59,070 nt of DNA from Bryobacteraceae bacterium (GTDB lineage: Bacteria; Acidobacteriota; Terriglobia; Bryobacterales; Bryobacteraceae). Below are positions 44,001 to 53,319 of this stretch, one piece after another. Every line of letters starts with the position of its first letter. The first letter of the stretch is position 1. The notes under the pieces are model-generated. The model was not told the DNA's origin. It made no database searches and saw nothing but the letters and a program-made list of their open reading frames with translations. The position numbers and the translations under genes were made by a program. The stretch is taken from the NCBI GenBank assembly GCA_019187195.1, contig JABAQT010000034.1:1-59070 (forward strand). Reading direction: 5' to 3'.

Positions 44001-45515
44001 TTGAGACGACGCAACTTTCTCACCCTTCCCGCCACCGCCGCGCTCGCCGGAACGGGAGAATCCACCGCGCTGTGCCTGAATGAAGACAACAGCCACTGGT
44101 TCTATACGCGCGCGGGGAAGGCGCTGTCGCCTGAGTTCGTCTCCTCGTTTGTGGACCAATACGCCGGAACTCAGGTGCGGGAGATCCTGTTTTGCGGCAG
44201 CTCGCAAAGAACCAGTTTTGCGAGCAAGGTGTGGGATCCGGTGTGGAAGGGATACGACCCGGAGGGGCCGGATGACCAGCCATTGTTCCGGTCGACGCCG
44301 GCCGAAGCACGGGCCGGAGCCCGGAAGTGGATCCACACGGCATGGGAGTTGTGGCATAAGGGCATCGATCCTTACCAACTCTGGATCGCGCGCGCCAGGC
44401 AAAGAGGACTCTCTCCCTGGATGTCGATGCGGATGAACGATCTGCACAACGTGGATGATCCGGAGAGCTACATGCACAGCAGTTTCTGGAGGCAGCATCC
44501 GGAATTCCGCAGGCTCCCCTGGCGCGCCGTGGACTGGCGCGACCGCGCCTTCGACTATGGCAGGGCCGAGGTGCGGGAGTATCATTTCCGGCTGGTCGAG
44601 GAGTACTTCGAGCGGTACGATTTCGACGGGTTGGAGCTCGACTGGATGCGGTTCGGTTTTCATTTCCGGCCGGGGAGGGAGATCGAAGGCATAGGTTTGT
44701 TGACGGAGTTCATGCGGAGAACGCGGCGGCTGGCGGATTCCTGGTCGCGCAAGCGAGGCCACCGGATTCGCGTGGGGGCGCGCGTACCGACGCGGCCGGA
44801 AACCGCGCGCGAGCTGGGCCTCGATGGGGCGCGGTGGGCTAGGGAAGGACTGGTGGATATGCTGGTGGTGACTCCGTTCTGGGCGAGCATTGAGACGGAC
44901 ATGCCGGTCGAGTTGTGGCGGCGGCTGGCGGGGGACCAGGTGACTCTGGCCGCGGGTCTCGAATTGCTGCTGCGGCCGTATGCGGCGTACCGGCCGCTGC
45001 AGTTCAACTCCATCGAGACGGTGCGCGGAGCGGCGGCTTCCCTACTCGATCGCGGCGCGGACCGGGTCTATCTGTTCAACTACATGGATTCGCAGACCGA
45101 GATGCCGGACAGGGAGAATTACCCGGCGCTGCTGCGCGAGGGCGGGCAACTTGCCACGCTCGCGGGGAAGCCACGGCGGCACGTGGTGACCTATGCCGAT
45201 ACGTATGCTCCGGGAGAGGCCCAGGCGGCGCAGTTGCCGAAGAAACTCGAGGCGGGACAATGGGCGGCGTTCCGGGTGCATGTGGGTCCGCGGATGAAAC
45301 GGGCGCGCGCACGGTTGGGAGTGGAGGGGGAAATTTCCGAGTTGCGTGTGAACGGGGACCTCTGCAAGCCGGCGGGAAGAGAGGAAGGGAAGCCGGGCCC
45401 GGCAGCGGGGTTTGCCTGCTGGGACGCTCCTTGGGGTCTGAGTGGGTTCGCGGTGCTGGACGTTCGTGCGGCGAGCGCGTGCAGCATTCATTGGGTGGAA
45501 GTGGCGGGCGCGTGA
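44001..45515 (+). CDS. GHL10-like exported glycosyl-hydrolase-like protein
   Basis: 504 residues from TTG 44001; an in-frame stop just upstream excludes longer forms. A Tat-like leader is present (LRRRNFLTLPATAALAG). The barrel shows RARQRGLSPWMSMRMNDLHN, FDYGRAEVREYHFRLVEEYFERYDFDGLELDWMRF and KRGHRIRVGARVPTRPETARELGLD, features of GHL10/DUF187-like (PF02638-type) proteins. The C-terminal 120 residues look beta-sandwich-like. The substrate is unknown. It is divergent from the amidohydrolase with about 57 bp between. Confidence 0.75.
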   Translation: MRRRNFLTLPATAALAGTGESTALCLNEDNSHWFYTRAGKALSPEFVSSFVDQYAGTQVREILFCGSSQRTSFASKVWDPVWKGYDPEGPDDQPLFRSTPAEARAGARKWIHTAWELWHKGIDPYQLWIARARQRGLSPWMSMRMNDLHNVDDPESYMHSSFWRQHPEFRRLPWRAVDWRDRAFDYGRAEVREYHFRLVEEYFERYDFDGLELDWMRFGFHFRPGREIEGIGLLTEFMRRTRRLADSWSRKRGHRIRVGARVPTRPETARELGLDGARWAREGLVDMLVVTPFWASIETDMPVELWRRLAGDQVTLAAGLELLLRPYAAYRPLQFNSIETVRGAAASLLDRGADRVYLFNYMDSQTEMPDRENYPALLREGGQLATLAGKPRRHVVTYADTYAPGEAQAAQLPKKLEAGQWAAFRVHVGPRMKRARARLGVEGEISELRVNGDLCKPAGREEGKPGPAAGFACWDAPWGLSGFAVLDVRAASACSIHWVEVAGA

Positions 45516-45554
45516 CCGGGGCCCCTGTGGCGGGTGGGGAGGAGTAACCGGTTT

Positions 45555-45584
45555 TTGATCCCTGCGTGCCGGATGACATACAAT
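45555..45584 (+). promoter_or_regulatory. Promoter of the CocE-type hydrolase gene
   Basis: TTGATC (45555-45560), 18 nt, TACAAT (45579-45584), then 9 nt to ATG 45594. The leader would be only about 3 nt. Confidence 0.55.
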
Positions 45585-45593
45585 CCCAACATC

Positions 45594-47363
45594 ATGCATG
45601 GATTCGTATTCTTACTCCTGGCGGGTTCCGCCGCCGCGCAAGTGAAGTTTCCCGCTCCGTATCCTCCCACCAATGACGTACATCTGGAGAATCTGGTCGC
45701 CATTCCCATGCGGGATGGTGTGAACCTGTACGCGGATGTTTACCGCCCGTTAGGGCAGGGGCGTTATCCGGTGATAGTCTCCCGAACGCCTTACAGCACG
45801 GAGCGGTATCCGAGCGCCTATACCGCCGCCGTGTTCTTTTCGCAGCGCGGGTATGCGTTCGTTTACCAGGACGTGAGGGGGCGGCACGAATCGGACGGGA
45901 AGTGGGAGCCGTTCCGCAACGATATCGAGGACGGCTACGATACAGTGGAGTGGGCCGCGAAACAGCCGTGGTCGAACGGGAAGGTGTGCATGGAGGGAGG
46001 CTCCTATCTCGGACACGTGCAGTGGAGGGCGGCGATGGCGAAACCGCCGCACCTGGTCTGCATCGTGCCGCAGGTGGCATCGACGAGCCTTTATCACAAC
46101 TGGATCACGCTCAATGGCGCCTGGCGCCTCTCGTTCAATTTCGGATGGGGGCCGGTGCGGCAGGAATCGCGCATCATGCAGAACACGGGCCCGCACACCA
46201 TGGCGGGAGGGCCGCCGAACCTCAGCTACGATCACCTGCTGTGGCATCTTCCGCTGAACAACATGCAGGAACTCGCCGGGCGGCACGCGAAGTTCTACGA
46301 CGACTGGATCCGTCATCCCGACTATGACGACTACTGGAAGAAGATCAACGCCGAGGAGGTTTTCGACCAGATCAATGTGCCGGTATACACGATGGGGGGA
46401 TGGTTCGATATCTTCAGCCAGGGGACGCTGCACGGCTACGTGGGGATGGCCACGCGGGGAAAGACGGAACAGGCGCGCAAGGGGAGCCGCATGCTGATCG
46501 GCCCGTGGGGGCACGGGAGTTCGCAGAAGTACGGGGACCTTGATTTCGGCGTGGGGGCGCACGTGGATGAATCCGCGGCGGCGCTGCGTTTCTTCGATTA
46601 CTGGCTCAAGGGCAAGGATGACGGAATCGGCTCCGAGCCGCCAGTGACGCTGTACGTCATGGGGAAGAACATCTGGCGGCGTGAGAACGAATATCCGCTG
46701 GCGCGGACACAGTATCGCAAGCTGTATTTCCACAGCGGCGGGGCGGCGAACACGGGCAATGGCGACGGCCGCCTTTCATGGAACGCGCCGGCGGGAGAGA
46801 GCAAGCCGGACACCTACCGCTATGATCCGATGAATCCGGTGCCCAGCACGGGCGGCAACAACTGCTGCGGAACGCCGACGGCGGCGGGGCCGATTGATCA
46901 ACGGCGGATCGAAGGGCGCGGGGATATTCTGGTGTACACCTCCGAATATCTTGACCGGGATATCGAAGTGACGGGTCCGGTGAAGGTGGTGTTGTACGCC
47001 AGTTCGGATTGCGTGGATACGGATTTCGTGGCGAAGCTGATCGATGTCTATCCGGACGGGCGCTCGCTGCCGATGGCGGAGGGAATCGTGCGGGCGCGCT
47101 ATCGTGAATCTCCGGCGGCTCCGAAACTGCTCGAACCGGGCAAGACCTACGAGTTCCAGATTGACATGGTGGGCACCAGCAACGCGTTTTTGAAGGGACA
47201 TCGCATTCGGGTAGACATTACGAGCAGCCATTTTCCGCAGTTCGACCGGAATCCGAATACGGGCGAGCCATTCGGAACCACCTCCAATACCAAGGTGGCC
47301 ACGCAGAAGATCCACCACACGGCGGCGCATCCTTCGCACATTGTGTTGCCCGTGATTCCGTAG
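45594..47363 (+). CDS. CocE/NonD family serine hydrolase (X-Pro dipeptidyl-peptidase-like), exported
   Basis: About 589 residues from ATG 45594; earlier in-frame starts lie in or before the promoter. The signal peptide is MHGFVFLLLAGSAAAQ. The alpha/beta-hydrolase domain has VAIPMRDGVNLYADVYRP, QDVRGRHESDGKWEPF, the nucleophile elbow MEGGSYLGHVQW (Ser of GGSYLG), GGWFDIFSQG (Asp) and IGPWGHG (His). A C-terminal jelly-roll domain (about 430-589, VTGPVKVVLYASSD; RVDITSSHFPQFDRNPNTG) completes the CocE/PepX architecture. The substrates are esters or acyl compounds of unknown kind. Confidence 0.92.
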   Translation: MHGFVFLLLAGSAAAQVKFPAPYPPTNDVHLENLVAIPMRDGVNLYADVYRPLGQGRYPVIVSRTPYSTERYPSAYTAAVFFSQRGYAFVYQDVRGRHESDGKWEPFRNDIEDGYDTVEWAAKQPWSNGKVCMEGGSYLGHVQWRAAMAKPPHLVCIVPQVASTSLYHNWITLNGAWRLSFNFGWGPVRQESRIMQNTGPHTMAGGPPNLSYDHLLWHLPLNNMQELAGRHAKFYDDWIRHPDYDDYWKKINAEEVFDQINVPVYTMGGWFDIFSQGTLHGYVGMATRGKTEQARKGSRMLIGPWGHGSSQKYGDLDFGVGAHVDESAAALRFFDYWLKGKDDGIGSEPPVTLYVMGKNIWRRENEYPLARTQYRKLYFHSGGAANTGNGDGRLSWNAPAGESKPDTYRYDPMNPVPSTGGNNCCGTPTAAGPIDQRRIEGRGDILVYTSEYLDRDIEVTGPVKVVLYASSDCVDTDFVAKLIDVYPDGRSLPMAEGIVRARYRESPAAPKLLEPGKTYEFQIDMVGTSNAFLKGHRIRVDITSSHFPQFDRNPNTGEPFGTTSNTKVATQKIHHTAAHPSHIVLPVIP

Positions 47364-47371
47364 GGGGGCAT

Positions 47372-48382
47372 TCAGCGGCGGTCGAAGCGCCAGCCGAAAT
47401 AGAACAACGAGGCGGCCCAGACGGCCGCAAACGGCAACAGGAGGAGAGCGTGGAACCGGGAAACGGCGGTTCCCGCTCCGAACATGAGCACGGTTTGGAC
47501 GACGCCGTGTGTGATGGAAGCGCCGGCGACGAAGCGCCAGCGCGGCTGGGGAACGGGGGACATGACGCTCGGCTCATGACCGACGGCGAGCACGGCAAGT
47601 CCGGCGGCGAGGCCGGGGAGCGGGTCGAGGGGCGCCACCAGAATCGCCAGCACGATCAGGAACGCGATGTCCTTGGCGAGGAGGATCCGCCAGCCGCGCA
47701 GTGGCATGAGCAGGTAGCGTGTGAATCCGCGGGCGGCGTCGAGAGCGAACAGGCGTTGGGCATAGGTGCTGAGCGCGAGCACCACCAGCATGGTGACGCC
47801 GAACAACGCATCGGGCCGTGGATCGGGATGAAAAAAGCGGTAGTAGACTCCGGCCGCCGACAACACGAGGCCGGCGTAGACATCGAGCACATGGAGCATT
47901 TCGCGAAGATTTTTCCGGATGAGCCCGCCGAGCGCGCCCGGAAGTTCGGGGATATCGCGCAGCAGGCTGAGCCGGGGAGCGGCTCCGAGCAGCCTCTCGC
48001 CGAGGATGGTGACTCCGTTGGCGAGCACGGCGAGAACCAGCAGTTCGTAGGAAAGCCCGCGAAAGCGATCTCCGCCCCAAAGCAGGACGCCCAGGATGAG
48101 CCAGATGACGGGACTGAGGAAGACGCTGGCAATGCGCACCACGATGAGTTCGCCCGTGGTGAGCGGAAGGAGATGCAGGCGGACGGAGGGAATCTTGCGC
48201 ATTGGGTCGGCGCTCAGGGGGAAGAACAGAAGCAGGCCGAATACGACGTATAGGAACACAGCGCTTGCCGGCTGGAGCGAGAGCAGCAAACAGAACAGGA
48301 AAAAGTTGTTCGCCGTAATCGCGTTGAGATCGTGGAGTTCGCGCCACGTGGCCGTGGCGAGGGCCTTCAGGAGCGGTTCCAT
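47372..48382 (-). CDS. ABC-2 exporter membrane subunit
   Basis: About 336 residues from ATG 48382, which overlaps the ATPase gene by 16 bp. Some eight hydrophobic segments are seen (FFLFCLLLSLQPASAVFLYVVFGLLLFFPL; PVIWLILGVLLWG; LLVLAVLANGVTILGERLL; IAFLIVLAILVAPLDPLPGLAAGLAVLAV). There is no clear homology to a named substrate family. Pairing with the ATPase implies an export or bacteriocin/antibiotic-resistance-type transporter. Confidence 0.8.
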   Translation of the reverse strand: MEPLLKALATATWRELHDLNAITANNFFLFCLLLSLQPASAVFLYVVFGLLLFFPLSADPMRKIPSVRLHLLPLTTGELIVVRIASVFLSPVIWLILGVLLWGGDRFRGLSYELLVLAVLANGVTILGERLLGAAPRLSLLRDIPELPGALGGLIRKNLREMLHVLDVYAGLVLSAAGVYYRFFHPDPRPDALFGVTMLVVLALSTYAQRLFALDAARGFTRYLLMPLRGWRILLAKDIAFLIVLAILVAPLDPLPGLAAGLAVLAVGHEPSVMSPVPQPRWRFVAGASITHGVVQTVLMFGAGTAVSRFHALLLLPFAAVWAASLFYFGWRFDRR

Positions 48383-49110
48383 CCGAGCCACGGAATGTCC
48401 TCTGATTTCGGTTCCTCCACCAGGTCGAAGTACATCCGTTCGAGGGAGGAGGGCAGTTCCCCGGCCGTGGAGTTCCACACGATGCGTCCCTGGCGGATGA
48501 GGATGTAGTGGGTGGCGATGCGCTCGACGATGGCGAGACTGTGGGAGGTGAAGAAAACCGTCACGCCGCGGCCGGAGAGAGTCAGCAGCAGGTCATGTAT
48601 GGTTTTCGAGGTGACGGGATCAATGCCTTCGAACGGCTCATCGAGAAAGAGCACCATCGGATTGTGGATCAGCGCCATGGCGAGCGCGGTCTTCTTGCGC
48701 ATGCCGTGGGAACAGTGGTCCGCGTAGGTATCGCGGCCATGTTCGAGAACCAGGGCGCGCAGAAGTTGGGAAGCGCGGGCGTGTGTTTCGCTCCTTGACA
48801 AGCCGTAGATGGGACCGGCCATGTGAAGGTGTTCTTCGACAGTGAGGTGGTCAAAGAGGCCGAGTTGCTCGGGCAGCACGCCGATCCTTCGCTTCAATTC
48901 CACGGTCTGTTCGCTGACGGCGAGGCCGGCGACCGTAGCGGCGCCGGAAGTGGGCCGCAGGAGCCCGGTGAGCATTTTCACCGTGGTCGACTTTCCGGCT
49001 CCGTTCGGGCCGAGGAAGGCGCAGAGGCTTCCCTGTGGAAGTTGGAACGAGATGGAGTCCACCACGGTGGAGGGCCCGTATTGGCGGGTGAGGTTCTGGC
49101 AGATGATCAT
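48367..49110 (-). CDS. ABC transporter ATP-binding protein with variant signature
   Basis: 247 residues. Walker A AFLGPNGAGKSTTVKML, Walker B VLFLDEPFEGIDP and switch His TSHSLAIVERI are normal. The signature is CSHGMRKKTALAMALIHNP rather than LSGGQ, a SxGM variant also found in some ABC-2 exporters. It is cotranscribed with the membrane subunit, whose start lies inside it. Confidence 0.92.
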   Translation of the reverse strand: MIICQNLTRQYGPSTVVDSISFQLPQGSLCAFLGPNGAGKSTTVKMLTGLLRPTSGAATVAGLAVSEQTVELKRRIGVLPEQLGLFDHLTVEEHLHMAGPIYGLSRSETHARASQLLRALVLEHGRDTYADHCSHGMRKKTALAMALIHNPMVLFLDEPFEGIDPVTSKTIHDLLLTLSGRGVTVFFTSHSLAIVERIATHYILIRQGRIVWNSTAGELPSSLERMYFDLVEEPKSEDIPWLGWNRS

Positions 49111-49120
49111 GCGGGCGAAA

Positions 49121-49149
49121 TTTCAGGGTCGCAGCACGGACGATATAAT
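49121..49149 (+). promoter_or_regulatory. Promoter of the small lipoprotein-like gene
   Basis: TTTCAG, 17 nt, perfect TATAAT (49144-49149). The expected leader is about 72 nt before GTG 49228. Confidence 0.55.
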
Positions 49150-49227
49150 TGCAAATGTGCCCCTTGGAGGGAGGGCAGCGCCGAGGGTCCGGCGCGCGCC
49201 CTCGAGAAGCCCGGATCAGGTGGAAGC

Positions 49228-49755
49228 GTGCGGAGACTGATTACGGTGATGGCGGTTCTCGTTGTTTTCCTCGCGCCGGCATGCAGGAAACCCCGGCGAG
49301 TCCGCGCGACAGCCGTGGATGAGGACAGCGGGATGCGTTCGATGGTGAGCGTCGCCGATCCGCGGGCAGCGTCGCAGTTAGTGCGCGGCTTCCATTCCCT
49401 TGAATCGAATTCATGGCGCTGGACCAAGGGTAATTTCACGGTCACACTGCGCCCGCCGTTGAACGCGGGCAGGGACGGGGCATGGCTGCTGCTGAAGTTC
49501 TCGATTCCGGAAGCTGTTCTGAGCAAAGTGGGGCCGGTCCGGCTGACGGCGAATGTCAACGGGAGGCCGGTCGAGGGCGAGACCTATTCGAAGAGCGGAG
49601 ATTATACTTTTCGCAGGGAGGCTCCGGCGGCGGCGTTTCACGGTGATGATCCTGTAACGATCGAATTCGCGTTGGATAAGTTTCTGGCGGCGGGCGTAGT
49701 GGAGCAGCGCGAGTTGGGGATCATCGTTTCGATGATCGGTTTGGAGGCGAAGTAG
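49228..49755 (+). CDS. Small exported or lipoprotein-like protein, unknown function
   Basis: About 175 residues from GTG 49228 (AGGTGG upstream); a longer frame overlaps the divergent ABC gene. The leader RRLITVMAVLVVFLAPAC has a Cys at the cleavage region, an imperfect lipobox (A-P-A-C). The mature part looks beta-sandwich-like (FTVTLRPPLN, WLLLKFSIPEAVLSKVGPVRLTANVNG, DYTFRREAPAAAFHGDDPVTIEFALD). Its stop overlaps the 3' end of the convergent glycosyltransferase gene by 35 bp. Confidence 0.65.
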   Translation: MRRLITVMAVLVVFLAPACRKPRRVRATAVDEDSGMRSMVSVADPRAASQLVRGFHSLESNSWRWTKGNFTVTLRPPLNAGRDGAWLLLKFSIPEAVLSKVGPVRLTANVNGRPVEGETYSKSGDYTFRREAPAAAFHGDDPVTIEFALDKFLAAGVVEQRELGIIVSMIGLEAK

Positions 49756-51394
49756 GGGCCTTGTCCTCCGGATTCGGTTGGAAACGGAAGATCTCGTAGA
49801 ACGGGCGGCCGCGGTAGTCGTAGACTGTCTCGAGGAGACGGCGCTCGTAGCCAAGGCGGGCGGCGAGTTTCGAAATCCTCTGATTGACCTCCGGGAAAAC
49901 CTGCTTGTCGTTTGTATTGCCGGCGAAGATAGCTTTGGGGTCTTCGAGCATGAATTTCACAAAGCGCATTCCCGCTGGAGTGGGTTCGGGATGCATGAGA
50001 GGTTCGCTGCCAAGCAGCAGCGGAAGGCTCCCGGACGTCAGAAACCGCGTGTTGTCGAGCATCCCCCAATCGATCAGATAGATCTTCGAGGCGCCAAACT
50101 TCGGCAAATCGGCGGCGAGGGTGAAGTTTGCATCGGACCAGCCGGGCGCGCCGCCGTCGCGGATGGCATGGCGCAGATAGTTGTTATTGACCAGGAGGGC
50201 GGAACCGCAGAGGACCGCCGCCAGCCCTACCTGAAACGCCGTTTGATAGGGGCCGAGTTTCGACGCGGCCCAGGAGGCGGCAATTCCGATCAGGAGCAGC
50301 GGATATGGCCACAACAGGATGGAATGATGGACTCCGCCGCCAGCTCCTTTGGTAGCAAGCATCTGCGCCCAGCCGACGGCCATCATAAGGAGCAGAAACA
50401 GGACCGGGCGCCGCCAGGAGGTTGCCAGCAGAACGGGGGTCAGCAGGAGGGAGGCGGCGAAGGTGTACCAGTAGAGATTCTCCCTTCTCTCACCGCTGAG
50501 ACGCGCGAGTTGAAGGGAGGCCTTCGCGACAGCCGTCCGCGGTTCGCCGGGCGTCTTCACGACCCAATCCTCGTCAACCAGATAACCGAACAGGGCGGAG
50601 CCGTTCATTGTGTAGGGCAGCAGGTGGATCTTCTGGGACAGATCGTCACTGGCGAAGGAGGCATTGCCTCGAAAGGTTTCCAAAGGCCGGCGTATGTTGT
50701 AGATGACGAGAGGCAAGGCTCCGAGGAGGAAGAAAAAACCGGCCGTGATGATCCTTCGCGCCGTCAGAAAACGCTTTACTTCGGTGAGGAAGACGATGAG
50801 GCAGGCCAGGCCGGCGCCGGAGAGCATCCACAGGAAGAGAGCCTTGTCCCAGAGGCCGAGCCCGAGCGCGAAGCAGCCGCCCGCCAGGGGGAGCAAACGG
50901 TTTGTTTGATAGGACTTAAGAATTAGAAGGAGCCCTGTGACGTGGCACAGATGTTGAATGGCGACGGGCCCCCAGTCCATGGCGGTGGTCAGCAGATAAC
51001 TGGTGTCGGTGGAAAGCAGGGCGGCGGAAAAGAGAGCGGTGGCGGGGGTAGTGGCGCGGAGCGCGAAGAAATAGAAGGCGAGGATAGTCAGGACGCCCAG
51101 GACTAGGGGGGGGATTCGCAACAGGTATACGGATGGCGCAAAGATATGCAACAGCAGCCAGTAGAGGCCCGTCTTAACCGTCCCCAGATAGGTCATCACC
51201 ATGAATGGAACTTTCTTTTTGAAGATGGAGATTTCGAACCATCCGGAGCCGCCGGGGAACAGTGGGCCTGAAAAGATGGCTTCGTCGGTCTGGATGCCGA
51301 GGTGAGGAATGATAGCCAACCCGTTGAGAAAGAACAGGATGATCATGCAGGCGAGGGTGGCGTGGGCGATTCGGCGGGAGTTGGGGGGAGACAA
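49721..51394 (-). CDS. GT39/PMT-like membrane glycosyltransferase
   Basis: 557 residues, about 11-12 TM segments. IQTDEAIFSGPL after the first TM carries the Asp-Glu of GT-C transferases that use polyprenyl-phosphate sugars. The C-terminal periplasmic region is about 130 residues. The frame starts at TTG 51394, but a Shine-Dalgarno (GGAGG) is correctly placed for ATG 51398, which is out of frame by one base. A run of six G (51383-51388) lies just after it; removing one base would join the ATG to this frame. The start is therefore uncertain. Confidence 0.8.
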   Translation of the reverse strand: MSPPNSRRIAHATLACMIILFFLNGLAIIPHLGIQTDEAIFSGPLFPGGSGWFEISIFKKKVPFMVMTYLGTVKTGLYWLLLHIFAPSVYLLRIPPLVLGVLTILAFYFFALRATTPATALFSAALLSTDTSYLLTTAMDWGPVAIQHLCHVTGLLLILKSYQTNRLLPLAGGCFALGLGLWDKALFLWMLSGAGLACLIVFLTEVKRFLTARRIITAGFFFLLGALPLVIYNIRRPLETFRGNASFASDDLSQKIHLLPYTMNGSALFGYLVDEDWVVKTPGEPRTAVAKASLQLARLSGERRENLYWYTFAASLLLTPVLLATSWRRPVLFLLLMMAVGWAQMLATKGAGGGVHHSILLWPYPLLLIGIAASWAASKLGPYQTAFQVGLAAVLCGSALLVNNNYLRHAIRDGGAPGWSDANFTLAADLPKFGASKIYLIDWGMLDNTRFLTSGSLPLLLGSEPLMHPEPTPAGMRFVKFMLEDPKAIFAGNTNDKQVFPEVNQRISKLAARLGYERRLLETVYDYRGRPFYEIFRFQPNPEDKAPTSPPNRSSKR

Positions 51395-51879
51395 CCATTA
51401 GAGTATACCTCCCGGCGGGCGCGACCGCCCACGGAGCGCGGGTGAGGGGTGCGGTGGGGATGGGGTGGTAGGTTTGGATAGGCCGGAAGTTGGAGCGAAT
51501 TGGATGTGGGGAAGAAGAGAACTTGAAACTTTGGTGAAGAATCTTCGTCAATAAAGATTTGCGCAGGCGTAATCAAAACGGCTGGCGGGGACGATAAGAG
51601 ATGCAATTCCCGCCGGGAAAAAAGGGTGAGAAAAGCGGCGGGTGATGGCAACTGAATTGCTTAAGGATGTGATACACTATGGGGATTCCAGAGCGGTTAG
51701 GAGGTTTTGGTTGGATGGGGGGAGTTGTGCAGTTTCATGATTAAGAATCTTTAGCGCAATCCGCTAAGATTTGTGAAACCTTTGAGGCGGGAACATCGTC
51801 TACAAGGTTTCAAAGGGAAAGAAGAAGGAAAACAAGAACAAGAAGAATCGATCCGAGAGGAGAGAGGAGCGAAAGCAAA
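51395..51879 (+). other. Intergenic region upstream of the DksA-type gene
   Basis: This 485-bp gap holds no convincing gene. Near 51673-51678 TACACT could be a -10. The most distinct structure is a hairpin with one bulge, ATCTTTAGCG-caatc-CGCTAAGAT (51747-51770), followed by AAACCTT...AAGGTTT (about 51776-51810). The stretch just before the gene is very A-rich on the coding strand, ending with a GAGGAG Shine-Dalgarno. These could be a leader of the DksA-type mRNA. Confidence 0.35.
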
Positions 51880-52266
51880 ATGACAAAGAGCGAACTGAGC
51901 AAGTTTAAATCAATCCTGGAGACGAAGCAGGCTGAACTCGAGACGGTGCTACGCAACCGCGACGCAATCGCCATCGAAAAGAGTCCCGATGCGCTGGACG
52001 AGGTCCAGCATGCTGCCGAGCGGGAGTTGGCCATCCGCAACCTCGACCGTGAATCCAACCTGCTGCGCAACGTACGAGCCGCGCTGCGCCGCATCGAGGA
52101 TGAAACCTTCGGCACCTGCGTGCATTGCGAAGAAGAGATCAGCCCGAAGCGACTGGCTGCCGTGCCATGGTCGCCTTACTGTATCCGCTGCCAGGAGATG
52201 GCAGACCGCCATCGCGAGAAGTTCGACGATTCGGACCTCTTCGAAGAAATGATGACGGCCGCCTAA
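51880..52266 (+). CDS. DksA/TraR-type zinc finger protein
   Basis: 128 residues. A helical N-terminal coiled coil (about 1-75: FKSILETKQAELETVLRNRDAIAIEKSPDALDEVQHAAERELAIRNLDRE) precedes a four-Cys zinc finger CVHC-x17-CIRC (about 85-110). In DksA the coiled-coil tip carries Asp residues; here a comparable segment is SPDALDEV. It likely binds RNA polymerase through the secondary channel and modulates transcription with ppGpp. It has a long leader of its own. Confidence 0.9.
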   Translation: MTKSELSKFKSILETKQAELETVLRNRDAIAIEKSPDALDEVQHAAERELAIRNLDRESNLLRNVRAALRRIEDETFGTCVHCEEEISPKRLAAVPWSPYCIRCQEMADRHREKFDDSDLFEEMMTAA

Positions 52267-52341
52267 CCCGTCGAGAGTCTATGAACGAAAGGCGCGGGCA
52301 AAGACCGCGCCTTTCGTGTTCCTGAGTGAGTCCGGGCGTTA

Positions 52342-53022
52342 TCAGAGGATACCCACCATGGACTCCATCCTGCCCGCGTCAGCCTGATCCCGGCGAAAGG
52401 AATGAAAATCTTCCGAAGCGCATTTCGTGCACGCCTGTGCGCAAAATATGTGTTCCGCCGGTATCTCCGCCTCCAATAACTGCTTCCGGTTCACGCCGGC
52501 CAAGTCGAGAAAGGGACGGCGTAGCGATGACGCGTCAAGCCACGGTTGGAAGCGTTCCAATACGTCCGTGCCGACTTCATAGCAGCAGCCGCCGATGGCA
52601 GGGCCTATTGCCGCAATGAGGTCAACTGGCGCACAGTCAAATTCCTCACGAAGGCGCCGGACGGTCTTGATGGCAATGGAACTGGCGGTTCCCCGCCAGC
52701 CTGCATGAATGGCGGCGACGGCCCGCCGGCGGGAGTCAGCGATCAGGATGGGGACACAATCGGCAGTTCTTACCGTGAGGAAAATCCCACGGCGACTGGT
52801 AATCAATGCGTCGCCTTGCGCGAGCGCATCTTCGACACCCGAAACCGCGATCACCACGTCGGAATGAATCTGCTTGAGGGTCACCACCGGCAAAGGGGGT
52901 GGCGCGGACTGGCGAGTGCCGAAACCATGATCGAGCCAAGGGTAGGCAAGGAGGCGGGAACACTGGATGAGCTGGCGTGAGTCTCTTTGAAAAAGAGGAG
53001 AAATCCGCTGCACCGCACTCAT
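52342..53022 (-). CDS. YlmD/YfiH-family (laccase-domain) purine nucleoside phosphorylase-like protein
   Basis: About 226 residues from ATG 53022; the longer frame extends over the rpsA upstream region. Metal-binding motifs: TLKQIHSDVV (His), LTVRTADCVPILI (Cys) and AVAAIHAGWRGT (His), characteristic of PF02578. Members were once called laccases but are now described as broad-specificity purine nucleoside enzymes. It is divergent from rpsA, separated by about 300 bp. Confidence 0.88.
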   Translation of the reverse strand: MSAVQRISPLFQRDSRQLIQCSRLLAYPWLDHGFGTRQSAPPPLPVVTLKQIHSDVVIAVSGVEDALAQGDALITSRRGIFLTVRTADCVPILIADSRRRAVAAIHAGWRGTASSIAIKTVRRLREEFDCAPVDLIAAIGPAIGGCCYEVGTDVLERFQPWLDASSLRRPFLDLAGVNRKQLLEAEIPAEHIFCAQACTKCASEDFHSFRRDQADAGRMESMVGIL

Positions 53023-53170
53023 CTTAGCATGGGAGGGGATGGGCCGGCCGAATCCGGTTGAGATCATTCTTCCACCTGGTGGTGGTGCCATGAGAACCGG
53101 TTGGGGAAGGCACACCAAAAAAATTCCTGTCGCGGGGGCATTTGGCGGCGTTTGTCCCGCCCCCCTCCGG

Positions 53171-53199
53171 TTGACTTCCCCACCCTACTCCGCTATATT
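53171..53199 (+). promoter_or_regulatory. Strong sigma70-like promoter of rpsA
   Basis: TTGACT (53171-53176), a 17-nt spacer and TATATT (53194-53199). The transcript would start near 53206 with a leader of about 110 nt. This is the best promoter in the window. Confidence 0.8.
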
Positions 53200-53319
53200 T
53201 CTGAAGTACTGATCTTTCAACGGCTTGTCGGTATCAGGGGTTTGCATTGCGACGCTCGCTACGGTCCGCGTGCCGATTTCTGTAGCTGGAACCGCAGCCG
53301 TTTGCTCGGAGATATGGCG

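Noticed and set aside
43944..44762. N-terminal extension of the amidohydrolase to 704 residues
   Set aside because: It runs antisense to the start of the GHL10-like gene, has no motif, and a signal peptide begins at ATG 43943.
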